Below the pieces are notes generated by a model, which had not been told where the DNA came from, ran no database searches, and was given only the letters and a program-made list of their open reading frames with translations. Source: Bacteroidota bacterium (GTDB taxonomy: Bacteria > Bacteroidota > Bacteroidia > Chitinophagales > Chitinophagaceae). From it: a DNA stretch of 15,480 nucleotides. The position numbers and the translations under genes are program-made. The stretch spans positions 1 through 15,480 of the forward strand of contig JAEYOL010000023.1 of the NCBI GenBank assembly GCA_023411775.1. The letters run 5' to 3'. This document shows, piece after piece, positions 8,301 to 14,571 of this stretch (position 1 is the first letter of the stretch; the number at the start of each line of letters is the position of its first letter).

Positions 8301-9699
8301 AAATCCGAATTATTTCTACAGTGATTACGGACGGTTTATTCCAAAATTATATTTAGTAGGACCGGGTGGATGTATGGATTCCGCGCAGGCCTCCGTATCG
8401 ATATATGATCCGCTGGCATCAGCCAGTATTTCGTATGGTCCCGTTACTACGGCATGTAATTCGTTGAACGTAGACTTTGAGATAACGGTTCCACCTGCGT
8501 TTAAATTCCATTTCTTCTTTGGAGATGGATCGGTCGACTCGAGCCAGCAGACAACCCTTAGCCATTTCTATTCACGGCCAAGTTTCAATACACCCCGTCT
8601 GGTGATCTACGATACCATTTCCGGCTGCGAGGTAGCCATCAATGGCGGTAAGAGAATAAATGTGCTTGGCGCAATCCCACTATTTGGCAAGGATAAAAAA
8701 GAATTCTGCGACCAGGGTGTTGTAACGTTCAGAAACTTTACTACCAAGAATGAGCCCATCATCAATACGTTCTGGACTTTTGGAGATGGAGGAACCTCTA
8801 ACGCTGAACATCCCACGCATAACTACACCCAGCCCGGCTTTTACCCGATTAAGCTGGAGGTGACGACGCAAAGTAATTGTACAAGTTCGTTCATGGATAC
8901 AGTTCTGGTATATCGTACCCCTTCACCAACCATCGAAAGCCGCGATACGATTTGTCTCAACACTGCTGAACTGTTCCAGGGCCTGTTGGCTGTACCAGAC
9001 ACGCTGACTAACTGGCAATGGAGTTTTGCAAATGGCCAGTCGTCCAATAATCAAAACGGAAATGCAACATATACAGCATCCGGTAATTACACGGTTAGTT
9101 TAACAACCACTAACAAGATCAATTGCTCTGCAACGACCACAAAATCGATACATGTGCCGCCCCTGCCAACGGCGACACCTGTGCAGGATCCGCTTACGAT
9201 ACCGGTTGGCACAGGTACCAACCTGGCGATGACTTATACAGGCAATATCGTGGCGTACAACTGGCTGCCAACTACAAGACTTAATTGTACTGACTGCCCT
9301 ACACCTTTTGCCGACCCGAAATATACAACCACTTATAGAGTAGGCGTTGAAGACCGGTATGGTTGTGTCAACTCCGGAGAGATAACCGTGATCGTGGTGT
9401 GTGGAAAGGAAAATGTAACTATCCCGAATACTTTCTCACCAAATGGTGACGGACGCAATGAAGTATTCTATCCCAAAGGCACAGGCCTGTTCAGGATAAA
9501 ATCGATGCGTGTGTTTAACCGCTGGGGTGAAATTGTATTTGAGAAAAGCGAATTTACGGCCAATGATCCATCAGCAGGATGGAATGGCACTTACAAAGGC
9601 AAACTCGCAAGTCCCGATACGTATATCTATACCATGGAAATACTTTGTGAGAACAACGCTATTATTCCGGTCAAAGGAAACGTGACCCTATTAAGATAA
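5329..9699 (+). CDS. Giant secreted PKD-repeat protein with type B T9SS sorting domain
   Basis: A surface or secreted adhesin-like protein of about 1456 residues. The frame continues upstream of the first conventional start codon (GTG 5458) into a clear signal peptide: KTRIYKHAGK, then a hydrophobic core LVFLFAIFGATSVFG ending near GQAP. An in-frame stop is at 5314-5316. Between that stop and GTG 5458 there is no in-frame ATG, GTG or TTG, so I place the start at CTG 5329, preceded by the A-rich TAAAAACTAAAC; ATT 5341 is an alternative. The mature protein has 15 PKD-like beta-sandwich repeats of about 83 residues, many with the WDFGDGTTST core. A further Ig-like domain follows at about 1277-1355 (YNWLPTTRL, TTTYRVGVED). 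The gliding-motility-associated C-terminal domain (CHU_C, type B) is at about 1358-1456: IPNTFSPNGDG, FNRWGEIVFE, and final KGNVTLLR. This domain directs export through the T9SS. A PorP/SprF-family gene starts 7 bp downstream. The cargo function (adhesion, matrix, gliding) is inferred. Confidence 0.9.
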   Translation: MKTRIYKHAGKSFLVFLFAIFGATSVFGQAPNANFSANTRSGCVPLTVRFSDISTGNPTDWNWEFSNGTLSTSKDPTVTFSTPGVYSVKLVVRNADGIDQIERIDYITVYPSPVANFSADITLGCVPVKVNFEDRSTSSEGTITGWEWDFGDGGTSTQQNPSHTYTNTGFYTVTLVVTSSNGCKRTISRSRFVRVVDGVSTDFSFTLGRTCTAPVTVNFRNQSSGPGNISYSWTFGNGQTSTDRNPTVTYNAANTYNVRLNAQSDFGCSGTITKQVTITETQTDFTGPDYACIGQPTNFLNASSKAPDASFWNFDDGTTSAQTNPVKTFLTAGTYNVKMINFFSNCTDSVTKTVVVQDKPAVDFSVDDSTSCSAPFNVQFTDLTPGGATWLWDFGDGTTSTLQNPQHQYTDTGQHTVTLTVTTASGCQSTITKPALIKIQETTVELTAARGGCVPFSFIPQATINTLDSIASYLWDFGDGTTSTQKDPPPHLYNSTGKYDLSLTVTTVSGCVVTVSIPEGILVGTPPTVSFTATPMDQCASETFRFTGEAITTPGADVTWHWDFGDGTSTQQNPTHKFTIIGNIDVTLTVSNNGCINSFTQTIHVKPPVAEFIPTINCTNRSVTFRNTSKVDNSLTPLTYLWKMGDPANTEFTTFEPGAPFSYPAPGTYKVKLIVVNGDCTDSISREVLIVPPQAADFTIDKNPVCKGDSFQLEAIGSDPNVIKSYTWTVGGTVLPASTRSVSHTIANTGTYDVQLRILDLNNCTDTKNVTDYISITGPAARFEAATAGGCQNKAVTFNDLSTPNTANIVSWEWNFGDGNKETFTAPPFTHTYAKSGRFNVSLKITDAAGCTDNFSLPTDLLVTNPIVGFRADTFYCPGAPLPFVDTSSGAGLSYFWQFGDGGTSTEQHPDHSYPMGDSTYTVKLKIRDISGCEDSVTKVDYIKIRSPKAAFAIHDTTTICPPLRTGFTFQGADYQSFYWEFGDGGGTTLQNPNYFYSDYGRFIPKLYLVGPGGCMDSAQASVSIYDPLASASISYGPVTTACNSLNVDFEITVPPAFKFHFFFGDGSVDSSQQTTLSHFYSRPSFNTPRLVIYDTISGCEVAINGGKRINVLGAIPLFGKDKKEFCDQGVVTFRNFTTKNEPIINTFWTFGDGGTSNAEHPTHNYTQPGFYPIKLEVTTQSNCTSSFMDTVLVYRTPSPTIESRDTICLNTAELFQGLLAVPDTLTNWQWSFANGQSSNNQNGNATYTASGNYTVSLTTTNKINCSATTTKSIHVPPLPTATPVQDPLTIPVGTGTNLAMTYTGNIVAYNWLPTTRLNCTDCPTPFADPKYTTTYRVGVEDRYGCVNSGEITVIVVCGKENVTIPNTFSPNGDGRNEVFYPKGTGLFRIKSMRVFNRWGEIVFEKSEFTANDPSAGWNGTYKGKLASPDTYIYTMEILCENNAIIPVKGNVTLLR
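5416..9156 (+). repeat. Array of 15 PKD-like domain repeats
   Basis: Fifteen modules can be indexed by the codon of their first conserved Cys, at 5455, 5701, 5959, 6202, 6442, 6685, 6943, 7180, 7444, 7699, 7957, 8209, 8455, 8707 and 8953; the mean spacing is about 250 nt. Each has an aromatic-rich core: eleven keep a WxF- or WxFGDG-like core, while repeats 8 (WKMGDP), 9 (WTVGG), 13 (FFFGDG) and 4 (WNFDDG) are degenerate. At DNA level TGGGATTTTGG recurs exactly at 5770, 6502, 6751 and 7012, and ACCCAGCAAAATCC occurs in repeats 2 and 7. Other repeats have diverged more, so the array is old overall. Confidence 0.85.
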
Positions 9700-9706
9700 C
9701 GAGGTA

Positions 9707-10714
9707 ATGAAAAAAGTACGAAACCAAATTAAGCTGTCGCTGCTGTTGCTGGCAATAAATTTCCCCGGATTTTTATTGGCACAGGATATTCATTTCTCGC
9801 AATTTTTTGAAACACCGCTGCTGAGAAATCCTTCGCTCGCGGGAATCTTCACAGGCGATTATCGCGTACAAATGGTATATCGCGATCAATGGGGAAGTGT
9901 AACTGATGGATACAGGACCGGCTCACTCAACGGTGAATACAAATTACCGATTGGCAAAGCTGATGATTTTCTCACACTGGGCGGGCAGATCCTCTTCGAC
10001 AGGGCAGGCACCGCCGCGTTGACGCAAACCAGTTTTTTACCCGTGATCAATTATCATAAGTCGCTCAGCAATGAACGCAACCGTTATCTATCGGTTGGAT
10101 TTATGGGCGGTGTGGTCAACAGGAGTATTGACCGCTCTAAGATGATCACCGATGATCCAAACGGCGAGCCTACTGTTGTACCTAGTTATACTTACATGGA
10201 TGGTAGTGTTGGGCTTAGTTATAATTCGGACCTTAACGCGAATCCCGACAACAATTATTACCTGGGCGTCGCTTATCATCATTTTACAAAACCGAAAAAT
10301 TCATTCTTCCGGGATCCATCCATCAAACTAAATCCCAAATGGACCGCATCAGCTGGTTTTCGTTTTAGTGTTGCCGAATTCGCCTATGTGTCATTGTTGG
10401 GTGATTATTCGATGCAGGAAAAATACCAGGAGACAATCGTCGGAGCATTGTATGGTCTTAAGATCGGGCCTGAAATTGACAATCCAAAATACACCATCCA
10501 CGCTGGTGCATTTATCAGGTGGACTGATGCTATTATCCCCGTTGTTAAACTTGATTACTCCGGTTTTTCGTTCGCTTTTAGCTATGATGCCAATATCTCT
10601 AAACTGAAGCCTTACAGCTATGGCCGTGGTGGCTATGAATTATCGGTTTCCTATATCGGATTTACCAATCGCGACAACTCGAGTCTCAACGCCGTTCGGT
10701 GCCCGAGATTCTAA
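9707..10714 (+). CDS. PorP/SprF-family type IX secretion outer-membrane protein
   Basis: A 335-residue beta-barrel-type outer-membrane protein. It starts with a signal peptide (MKKVRNQIKLSLLLLAIN, cleaved near LLAQ/D). The family signature follows immediately: QDIHFSQFFETPLLRNPSLA (about 26-45), then FTGDYRVQMVYRDQWGSV. It ends in the conserved CPRF tail. Alternating aromatic/hydrophobic strands run throughout. In Flavobacterium johnsoniae, SprF is needed for secretion of the type B-sorted adhesin SprB, and PorP-like proteins are partners of type B cargo. Here the gene begins 7 bp after the stop codon of a type B cargo gene, with GAGG just before the ATG, so it is very probably translated from the same mRNA and dedicated to that cargo. 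A core T9SS PorP role is less likely because no porK, L, M or N genes follow. Confidence 0.93.
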   Translation: MKKVRNQIKLSLLLLAINFPGFLLAQDIHFSQFFETPLLRNPSLAGIFTGDYRVQMVYRDQWGSVTDGYRTGSLNGEYKLPIGKADDFLTLGGQILFDRAGTAALTQTSFLPVINYHKSLSNERNRYLSVGFMGGVVNRSIDRSKMITDDPNGEPTVVPSYTYMDGSVGLSYNSDLNANPDNNYYLGVAYHHFTKPKNSFFRDPSIKLNPKWTASAGFRFSVAEFAYVSLLGDYSMQEKYQETIVGALYGLKIGPEIDNPKYTIHAGAFIRWTDAIIPVVKLDYSGFSFAFSYDANISKLKPYSYGRGGYELSVSYIGFTNRDNSSLNAVRCPRF

Positions 10715-10845
10715 AGTACCTTCCATATCCCCTGAACATTAAATATCCGTTAAAAAATTAATTTCTCCCTGTTAATCAAATGGTTATCAATACCGTTTAT
10801 TTTCGGGGGATTTTACGTTGCACAATTAAGAAAAAGGGTATATTA

Positions 10846-11205
10846 TTGAGAAATAAAAGTAATTTTGTTTCGTTGAAAAGACTTCTACTCATACTACTTG
10901 TTTTGGTAACCGTTTTGCATGTGTCCGCACAGGATACACGCAACCCGGCACCTCCTGCCAAGAAGATAAGTTTTTATCCCAACCCTGCTACTTCCTTTAT
11001 CACTTTTGACCTGCAGGATAATTTTCAGCAAGGCCTTACACTTACCGTGTTTAATTTTATGGGCAAGAAAATGTCGGAAACACAGGCAGTCAATGCGCGG
11101 ACTGTTCTTTCCCTGACCGACTTTAGCCGTGGCACTTACATTTATCACCTCGTGGATCGAAGTGGTAAAGTACTCGACACAGGTAAATTCCAGGTGGCCA
11201 AGTAA
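10846..11205 (+). CDS. Small T9SS type A sorting-domain protein without obvious cargo
   Basis: A 119-residue protein made of a signal peptide (basic n-region, core LLLILLVLVTVLHVSA, cleavage before QDTRN at about residue 29), a linker of about ten residues, and a type A Por-secretion C-terminal domain. The domain begins ISFYPNPATSFITFDL at about 41 and continues through VFNFMGKKM, FSRGTYIYHLVD and KFQVAK. No separate cargo domain fits in between. I prefer start TTG 10846, which has AAAAAGGG about 8 nt upstream; ATG 10780 in the same frame would give an improbably long n-region of about 33 residues. TTG 10876 is also possible. The gene lies 131 bp after the PorP/SprF-like gene. Short CTD-only proteins could be signalling proteins such as PorA of Porphyromonas gingivalis, or secretion-system accessories; this is inference. 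Confidence 0.82.
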   Translation: MRNKSNFVSLKRLLLILLVLVTVLHVSAQDTRNPAPPAKKISFYPNPATSFITFDLQDNFQQGLTLTVFNFMGKKMSETQAVNARTVLSLTDFSRGTYIYHLVDRSGKVLDTGKFQVAK

Positions 11206-11229
11206 TCTGTAATTTTATTTCCTTACATC

Positions 11230-12402
11230 TTAAAGCACCTGTACGATCAGGAACTTCAGGTATTGTGTATTGTCCATTCCCCTGATAATAGGATGATCTG
11301 ATGCCTGTGCCTGGAAAGTAACCTGCCTTAGTTTTCTTCTCGCATCTTTCGCAGCCATATCAATGATCTGCATGAAAAGATCGGGATCAACCAGGTTGGT
11401 ACAAGAGGAAGTGACCAGGAATCCACCCGGACGAACCAGTTTCATTCCACGCAGGTTGATTTCTTTGTACCCTGTTATAGCTTTTTGAATTGTTTCCCTG
11501 CTTTTGGTAAACGCAGGCGGATCCAGCATCACCACATCATATTGCCGGCCTTCTTTCGACCATTGTTTCAACGCGTCGAAAGCATTAACCGTTTCGAAAC
11601 GGCATATGTTTTCAAGGCCGTTCAATTCTGCATTTCGGGTAGCCTGTTGCACCGCGTTATCAGAAATATCAAGTCCCAGCACTGACTTTGCACCATAGTG
11701 CGCCGCATGAATTTCAAAAGTGCCGGTATATGTAAAGGCACCTAAAACTTCAGCATCTTTTACGATATGCTGAATAGCCCTACGATTATCGCGCTGATCG
11801 AGAAAGTAACCTGTCTTTTGCCCATTAGCAATATCCACATGAATCTTCAGGCCGTTTTCCTTGATAATAATATTGGTGTCGAAAGCCGCCGATAGGAACC
11901 CCTTCTGCTGAGGCAGCCCTTCCAGTTCACGAACCGGCACATCATTTCGTTCATAAATGCCCCTGGGATTAAAAATTTGCTCAAGCGCTTTGACGATCGC
12001 GGGTTTCCAGGAATCCATCCCCAGCGCAAGGGTTTGAATAACGAAATAATCGTTGAATTTATCAATGATCAACTGCGGCAGGCCGTCTGCTTCACCAAAA
12101 ACGAGTCGACAGTTCTCGGTATATCCAATTTTTTTACGGTAGTTCCAGCATTCGGTCAGCCGGTCGAGAAAAAACCTTTCATTGATTTCGTCTGTTTTTT
12201 GACGCGTCAGGAGGCGAACAAGAATTTGTGATTTGGGGTTGATATATCCTTTGCCTACAAATTTGCTCTCATGCGTCAGGACTTCCACCGTTTCCCCGCC
12301 CATGAATTCACCCTCCACTTTCTCCACTTCGTTATTAAATATCCATGGATGTCCATTTGCAATACGCTGCGCTATTCTCTTCTTTAGGTAAACTTTTGCC
12401 AT
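11230..12402 (-). CDS. Class I SAM-dependent rRNA (cytosine-C5) methyltransferase, RlmI-like
   Basis: A 390-residue protein in the RlmI/YccW architecture. An N-terminal PUA domain (about 1-75) begins AKVYLKKRIAQRIANGHPWI. A linker EEHD-like domain is followed by GQKTGYFLDQRDNR (about 194-207). The Rossmann methyltransferase has motif I VLGAFTYTGTFEIHAA (about 219-233), acidic motif LGLDISDNAV, DPPAF (about 294-298), and SSCT containing the presumed catalytic Cys334. It ends with YLKFLIVQV. E. coli RlmI makes m5C1962 of 23S rRNA; the same position is probable but not provable here. I choose the ATG at complement 12400-12402 (an adjacent ATG at 12403-12405 is equivalent). An upstream in-frame ATG at 12465 would add 21 residues foreign to the family. 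The gene converges on the small sorting-domain gene with a 24-bp gap and no clear terminator, and is divergent from grpE. Confidence 0.9.
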   Translation of the reverse strand: MAKVYLKKRIAQRIANGHPWIFNNEVEKVEGEFMGGETVEVLTHESKFVGKGYINPKSQILVRLLTRQKTDEINERFFLDRLTECWNYRKKIGYTENCRLVFGEADGLPQLIIDKFNDYFVIQTLALGMDSWKPAIVKALEQIFNPRGIYERNDVPVRELEGLPQQKGFLSAAFDTNIIIKENGLKIHVDIANGQKTGYFLDQRDNRRAIQHIVKDAEVLGAFTYTGTFEIHAAHYGAKSVLGLDISDNAVQQATRNAELNGLENICRFETVNAFDALKQWSKEGRQYDVVMLDPPAFTKSRETIQKAITGYKEINLRGMKLVRPGGFLVTSSCTNLVDPDLFMQIIDMAAKDARRKLRQVTFQAQASDHPIIRGMDNTQYLKFLIVQVL

Positions 12403-12424
12403 CATATAAATGTTGCAAGGTAAT

Positions 12425-12446
12425 TGAAACCGGGAAATAGGTTTCA
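12425..12446. promoter_or_regulatory. Perfect inverted repeat TGAAACC-N8-GGTTTCA
   Basis: A 7-bp perfect inverted repeat (12425-12431 and 12440-12446) with an 8-nt spacer lies 20-40 bp upstream of the methyltransferase start, in the divergent region with grpE. It could be a protein-binding site or an mRNA hairpin in the methyltransferase leader. A second, weaker pair, TCCTCG / CGAGGA, lies at 12465-12470 and 12487-12492. The remaining gap up to 12600 shows nothing else I can name. Confidence 0.3.
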
Positions 12447-12604
12447 GGCGGAATCCGGGGAACATCCTCGCTGAAGTTTTGTGCTACGAGGAAGGATATT
12501 TCCACTCGGCCCTATACAGTGATTTCAAGCCGAAAAAGGCTCTCACTGTGAATACTGTCACTTACTTTCGGGCAAACAGGGCCTTATTAAGCCATTTTGT
12601 CCCG

Positions 12605-12616
12605 AAGGCATGCCTT
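12605..12616. promoter_or_regulatory. 12-bp palindrome overlapping the grpE -33 element
   Basis: AAGGCATGCCTT is a perfect 12-bp palindrome whose last two bases are part of the TTG -33 element of the grpE promoter. A further GGCA half-site follows at 12617-12620. Its position makes it a candidate operator for a repressor of the heat-shock genes, but it is not a CIRCE element, and a palindrome of this size can arise by chance in 15 kb. Confidence 0.3.
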
Positions 12617-12644
12617 GGCAGTATTATTGACAACCTTACTTTTG
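12615..12644 (+). promoter_or_regulatory. Bacteroidota-type promoter for grpE-dnaJ
   Basis: TTG (12615-12617), a 19-nt spacer and TACTTTTG (12637-12644) form an exact match to TTG-N17-23-TAnnTTTG, the housekeeping promoter of this phylum. Transcription would start near 12650 and leave a leader of about 10-15 nt before ATG 12663. This is the best promoter in the window. A partial second -7-like element, TACTTTCG, lies at 12563-12570 without a suitable -33 element. Confidence 0.62.
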
Positions 12645-12662
12645 CAATCAATTTGAACAGAA

Positions 12663-13229
12663 ATGACAGAAAAAGAATTGAAAGAGAAAAAGCCCGAAAA
12701 AACTGATAACAGTTTGGATATCAATTCAGATGAGTCGTTAAGCGGATCTACCCACCTGAATGAGCCTGTGGAGGAAGAGTCGGCCCTCGAAAAAGCGACT
12801 GAAGAGCTTAAGGAAGCCCGCGATAAATACCTCCGCCTGGCTGCTGAGTTTGACAATTTCAAGAGAAGAAATGCCAGGGAGAAGATCGAACTCATTCAGA
12901 CTGCCGGTAAGGACGTGATTTACGACCTGCTCGAGGTGCTGGACGATTTTGAACGTGCTGAGAAACTTTTCGAAACTGATGGGGATATTGACAATGTGAA
13001 AAAAGGCGCCATCCTGATCCTGAATAAATTGAAACATGTGCTCCAGCAAAAAGGATTGAAACCGATGGAATCGATTGGTACGGATTTCAACGCCGATCTT
13101 CACGAAGCGATCACGGAAATTCCTGCACCAAAGCCCGAGCTGCAGGGAAAAGTGATCGACGAGCTGACCAAAGGTTATTACCTCAATGATAAGATCATCC
13201 GGCATGCAAAGGTGGTAGTGGGAAAGTAA
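12663..13229 (+). CDS. grpE: Nucleotide exchange factor GrpE
   Basis: A 188-residue co-chaperone that releases ADP from DnaK and so resets its folding cycle in the cytoplasm. The first 40 or so residues are charged and low in complexity, as usual. Residues about 40-85 are the long dimerisation helix with the conserved YLRLAAEFDNFKRR (56-69). The beta domain follows, with IGTDFNADLHEAI (about 138-150) and the diagnostic end GYYLNDKIIRHAKVVVGK (171-188). ATG 12663 is right for family length and lies directly behind a strong promoter-like element. dnaJ follows after an 82-bp gap, so the pair is probably one operon. dnaK itself is not in the window. No CIRCE site was seen. Confidence 0.97.
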   Translation: MTEKELKEKKPEKTDNSLDINSDESLSGSTHLNEPVEEESALEKATEELKEARDKYLRLAAEFDNFKRRNAREKIELIQTAGKDVIYDLLEVLDDFERAEKLFETDGDIDNVKKGAILILNKLKHVLQQKGLKPMESIGTDFNADLHEAITEIPAPKPELQGKVIDELTKGYYLNDKIIRHAKVVVGK

Positions 13230-13237
13230 TGCATTAG

Positions 13238-13264
13238 CTCAACCGGTGCTTCAGGCGGCTTGAG
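13238..13264 (+). other. Hairpin in the grpE-dnaJ intercistronic gap
   Basis: CTCAACCG (13238-13245) can pair with CGG plus TTGAG (13256-13264) if C13259 is bulged, giving an 8-bp stem with a 10-nt loop. No T-run follows, so it is not a standard terminator. It may modulate mRNA stability or the grpE/dnaJ ratio. No folding energy was computed. Confidence 0.35.
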
Positions 13265-13311
13265 GATAATTGTGTTTCAACCTGTGGCAAAATGTTCATA
13301 GCTTAATTTAT

Positions 13312-14466
13312 ATGTCAAAAAGAGATTACTACGAGATTTTAGGTATTTCAAAAGGCGCAGGTGCGGATGAGATAAAGAAAGCTTATCGCAAAGTTGCGAT
13401 GCAATATCACCCCGACAGAAACCCGGGGGATAAGGCAGCCGAAGAGAAATTTAAAGAAGCAGCCGAAGCCTATGAAGTGTTGAGTGATGCTGATAAGAAG
13501 GCACAGTACGACCGCTATGGACATGCTGGTGTAAGCGGCAATGGCCGTGGACCGGGTGGTTTTAGCGGAGGCATGAACATGGACGATATCTTCAGCCAGT
13601 TTGGGGATATTTTCGGCGACGATGTCTTCGGCAGCTTTTTTGGAGGCCAGCGCCGCAGTCAGCGTGGCCAGGGAGTTAGGGGAAGCAATTTACGGGTAAA
13701 ACTCAAGCTGACATTTGAAGAGATCGCCAGGGGCGTCAGGAAAAATATCAAGGTAAAGAAATATGTACACTGCGGTACCTGTTCAGGTTCTGGAGCCAAG
13801 GACAAAGGTAGCGTACAAACCTGTAAGACCTGTGGTGGAAGTGGCCAGGTGAGAAAAGTGCAGAATACATTTCTTGGACAGATGCAAACCGTTACAACCT
13901 GCCCATCCTGCAACGGCGAAGGCACCACCATCACGGCGAAATGCGGAACCTGTAAAGGCGAAGGTCGCGTGTTTGGGGAGGAAACAGTTTCTATCGATAT
14001 CCCTGCTGGCGTACAGGAAGGCATGCAGTTAAATGTAACCGGGAAAGGAAATGCCGGGGAAAGAGGCGGCTCTACCGGCGACCTGATCGTACTGATAGAA
14101 GAAGAACCGCATAAGGATCTGCAGCGCGACGGCCTGAATGTGGCATACGATTTACATATTTCTTTTCCCGATGCGGTAGCCGGCGTTCAGGTGGAAGTAC
14201 CGACCATTGATGGCCGGGCGAAAATTAAAATACCGGCAGGCACACAAAGTGGTAAAGTATTTCGGTTGAAAGGGAAAGGATTCCCTGCTGTCAACTCTTA
14301 TGAAAAAGGCGATCAGCTGATACAGGTAAATGTGTGGACACCGCAATATGTTTCAGCCGAAGAGAAAGCCGCCCTGGAGAAAATGAGCCAGTCTCCCAAT
14401 TTCAAACCACAGCCAGACAAAAGTGAGAAAGGATTTTTTGATAAGATAAGAGAAATGTTTTCATAA
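13312..14466 (+). CDS. dnaJ: Chaperone protein DnaJ (type I Hsp40)
   Basis: A 384-residue J-domain co-chaperone that delivers substrates to DnaK and stimulates its ATPase. The J-domain is at residues 4-70, with HPD at 33-35. A Gly/Phe-rich linker spans about 72-125. The zinc-binding domain has four CxxC motifs with C154/157, C171/174, C197/200 and C211/214, each in a CxxCxGxG-like setting. Two beta-rich C-terminal substrate-binding domains complete a type I DnaJ; all zinc ligands are present. I choose ATG 13312, giving MSKRDYYEIL. An in-frame TTG at 13270 would add 14 residues not found in the family. It lies 82 bp after grpE with no promoter-like element between them, and 105 bp before clpP. 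Confidence 0.97.
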   Translation: MSKRDYYEILGISKGAGADEIKKAYRKVAMQYHPDRNPGDKAAEEKFKEAAEAYEVLSDADKKAQYDRYGHAGVSGNGRGPGGFSGGMNMDDIFSQFGDIFGDDVFGSFFGGQRRSQRGQGVRGSNLRVKLKLTFEEIARGVRKNIKVKKYVHCGTCSGSGAKDKGSVQTCKTCGGSGQVRKVQNTFLGQMQTVTTCPSCNGEGTTITAKCGTCKGEGRVFGEETVSIDIPAGVQEGMQLNVTGKGNAGERGGSTGDLIVLIEEEPHKDLQRDGLNVAYDLHISFPDAVAGVQVEVPTIDGRAKIKIPAGTQSGKVFRLKGKGFPAVNSYEKGDQLIQVNVWTPQYVSAEEKAALEKMSQSPNFKPQPDKSEKGFFDKIREMFS

Positions 14467-14492
14467 TGAGGCCCGCGCGAAGGGGTCATCAT

Positions 14493-14525
14493 TTGAACGG
14501 ATATATTATAATCTGACTATCTTAG
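14493..14525 (+). promoter_or_regulatory. Candidate promoter for clpP
   Basis: TTG (14493-14495), a 22-nt spacer and TATCTTAG (14518-14525), one mismatch from TAnnTTTG, fit the Bacteroidota promoter layout. The leader would be about 40 nt. Just upstream, at 14466-14489, an imperfect hairpin (ATGA/TCAT and CCC/GGG) overlaps the dnaJ stop codon but lacks a T-run, so whether dnaJ transcripts end here is unclear. Confidence 0.35.
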
Positions 14526-14571
14526 CGAAGGCAGGGTCGGATTGATTAATCATTACAAATCATAACGATAT

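Noticed and set aside
5455..9156. Regularly spaced repeats as a CRISPR-like array
   Set aside because: The period of about 250 nt, an open reading frame throughout and amino-acid-level conservation show protein domain repeats.
5458..9699. GTG 5458 as start of the PKD protein
   Set aside because: It would cut off a clear signal peptide and the first strand of repeat 1 in the same open frame, which is not plausible for a protein with a T9SS sorting domain.
12403..12465. ATG at complement 12465 as the methyltransferase start
   Set aside because: It would add 21 residues before the family N-terminus (AKVYLKKR) and cover the inverted repeat; the internal ATG fits the PUA domain start.
12403..12662. 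CIRCE/HrcA element upstream of grpE
   Set aside because: I looked for TTAGCACTC-N9-GAGTGCTAA or a close variant and found none.
12479..12706. 75-residue open frame (plus strand) overlapping the grpE start
   Set aside because: It covers the grpE promoter and start in another frame, has no family features and ends in a Lys/Arg-rich run that is a shifted reading of grpE.
13270..13311. TTG 13270 as dnaJ start
   Set aside because: It adds 14 residues unrelated to the family; ATG 13312 gives the canonical J-domain start.
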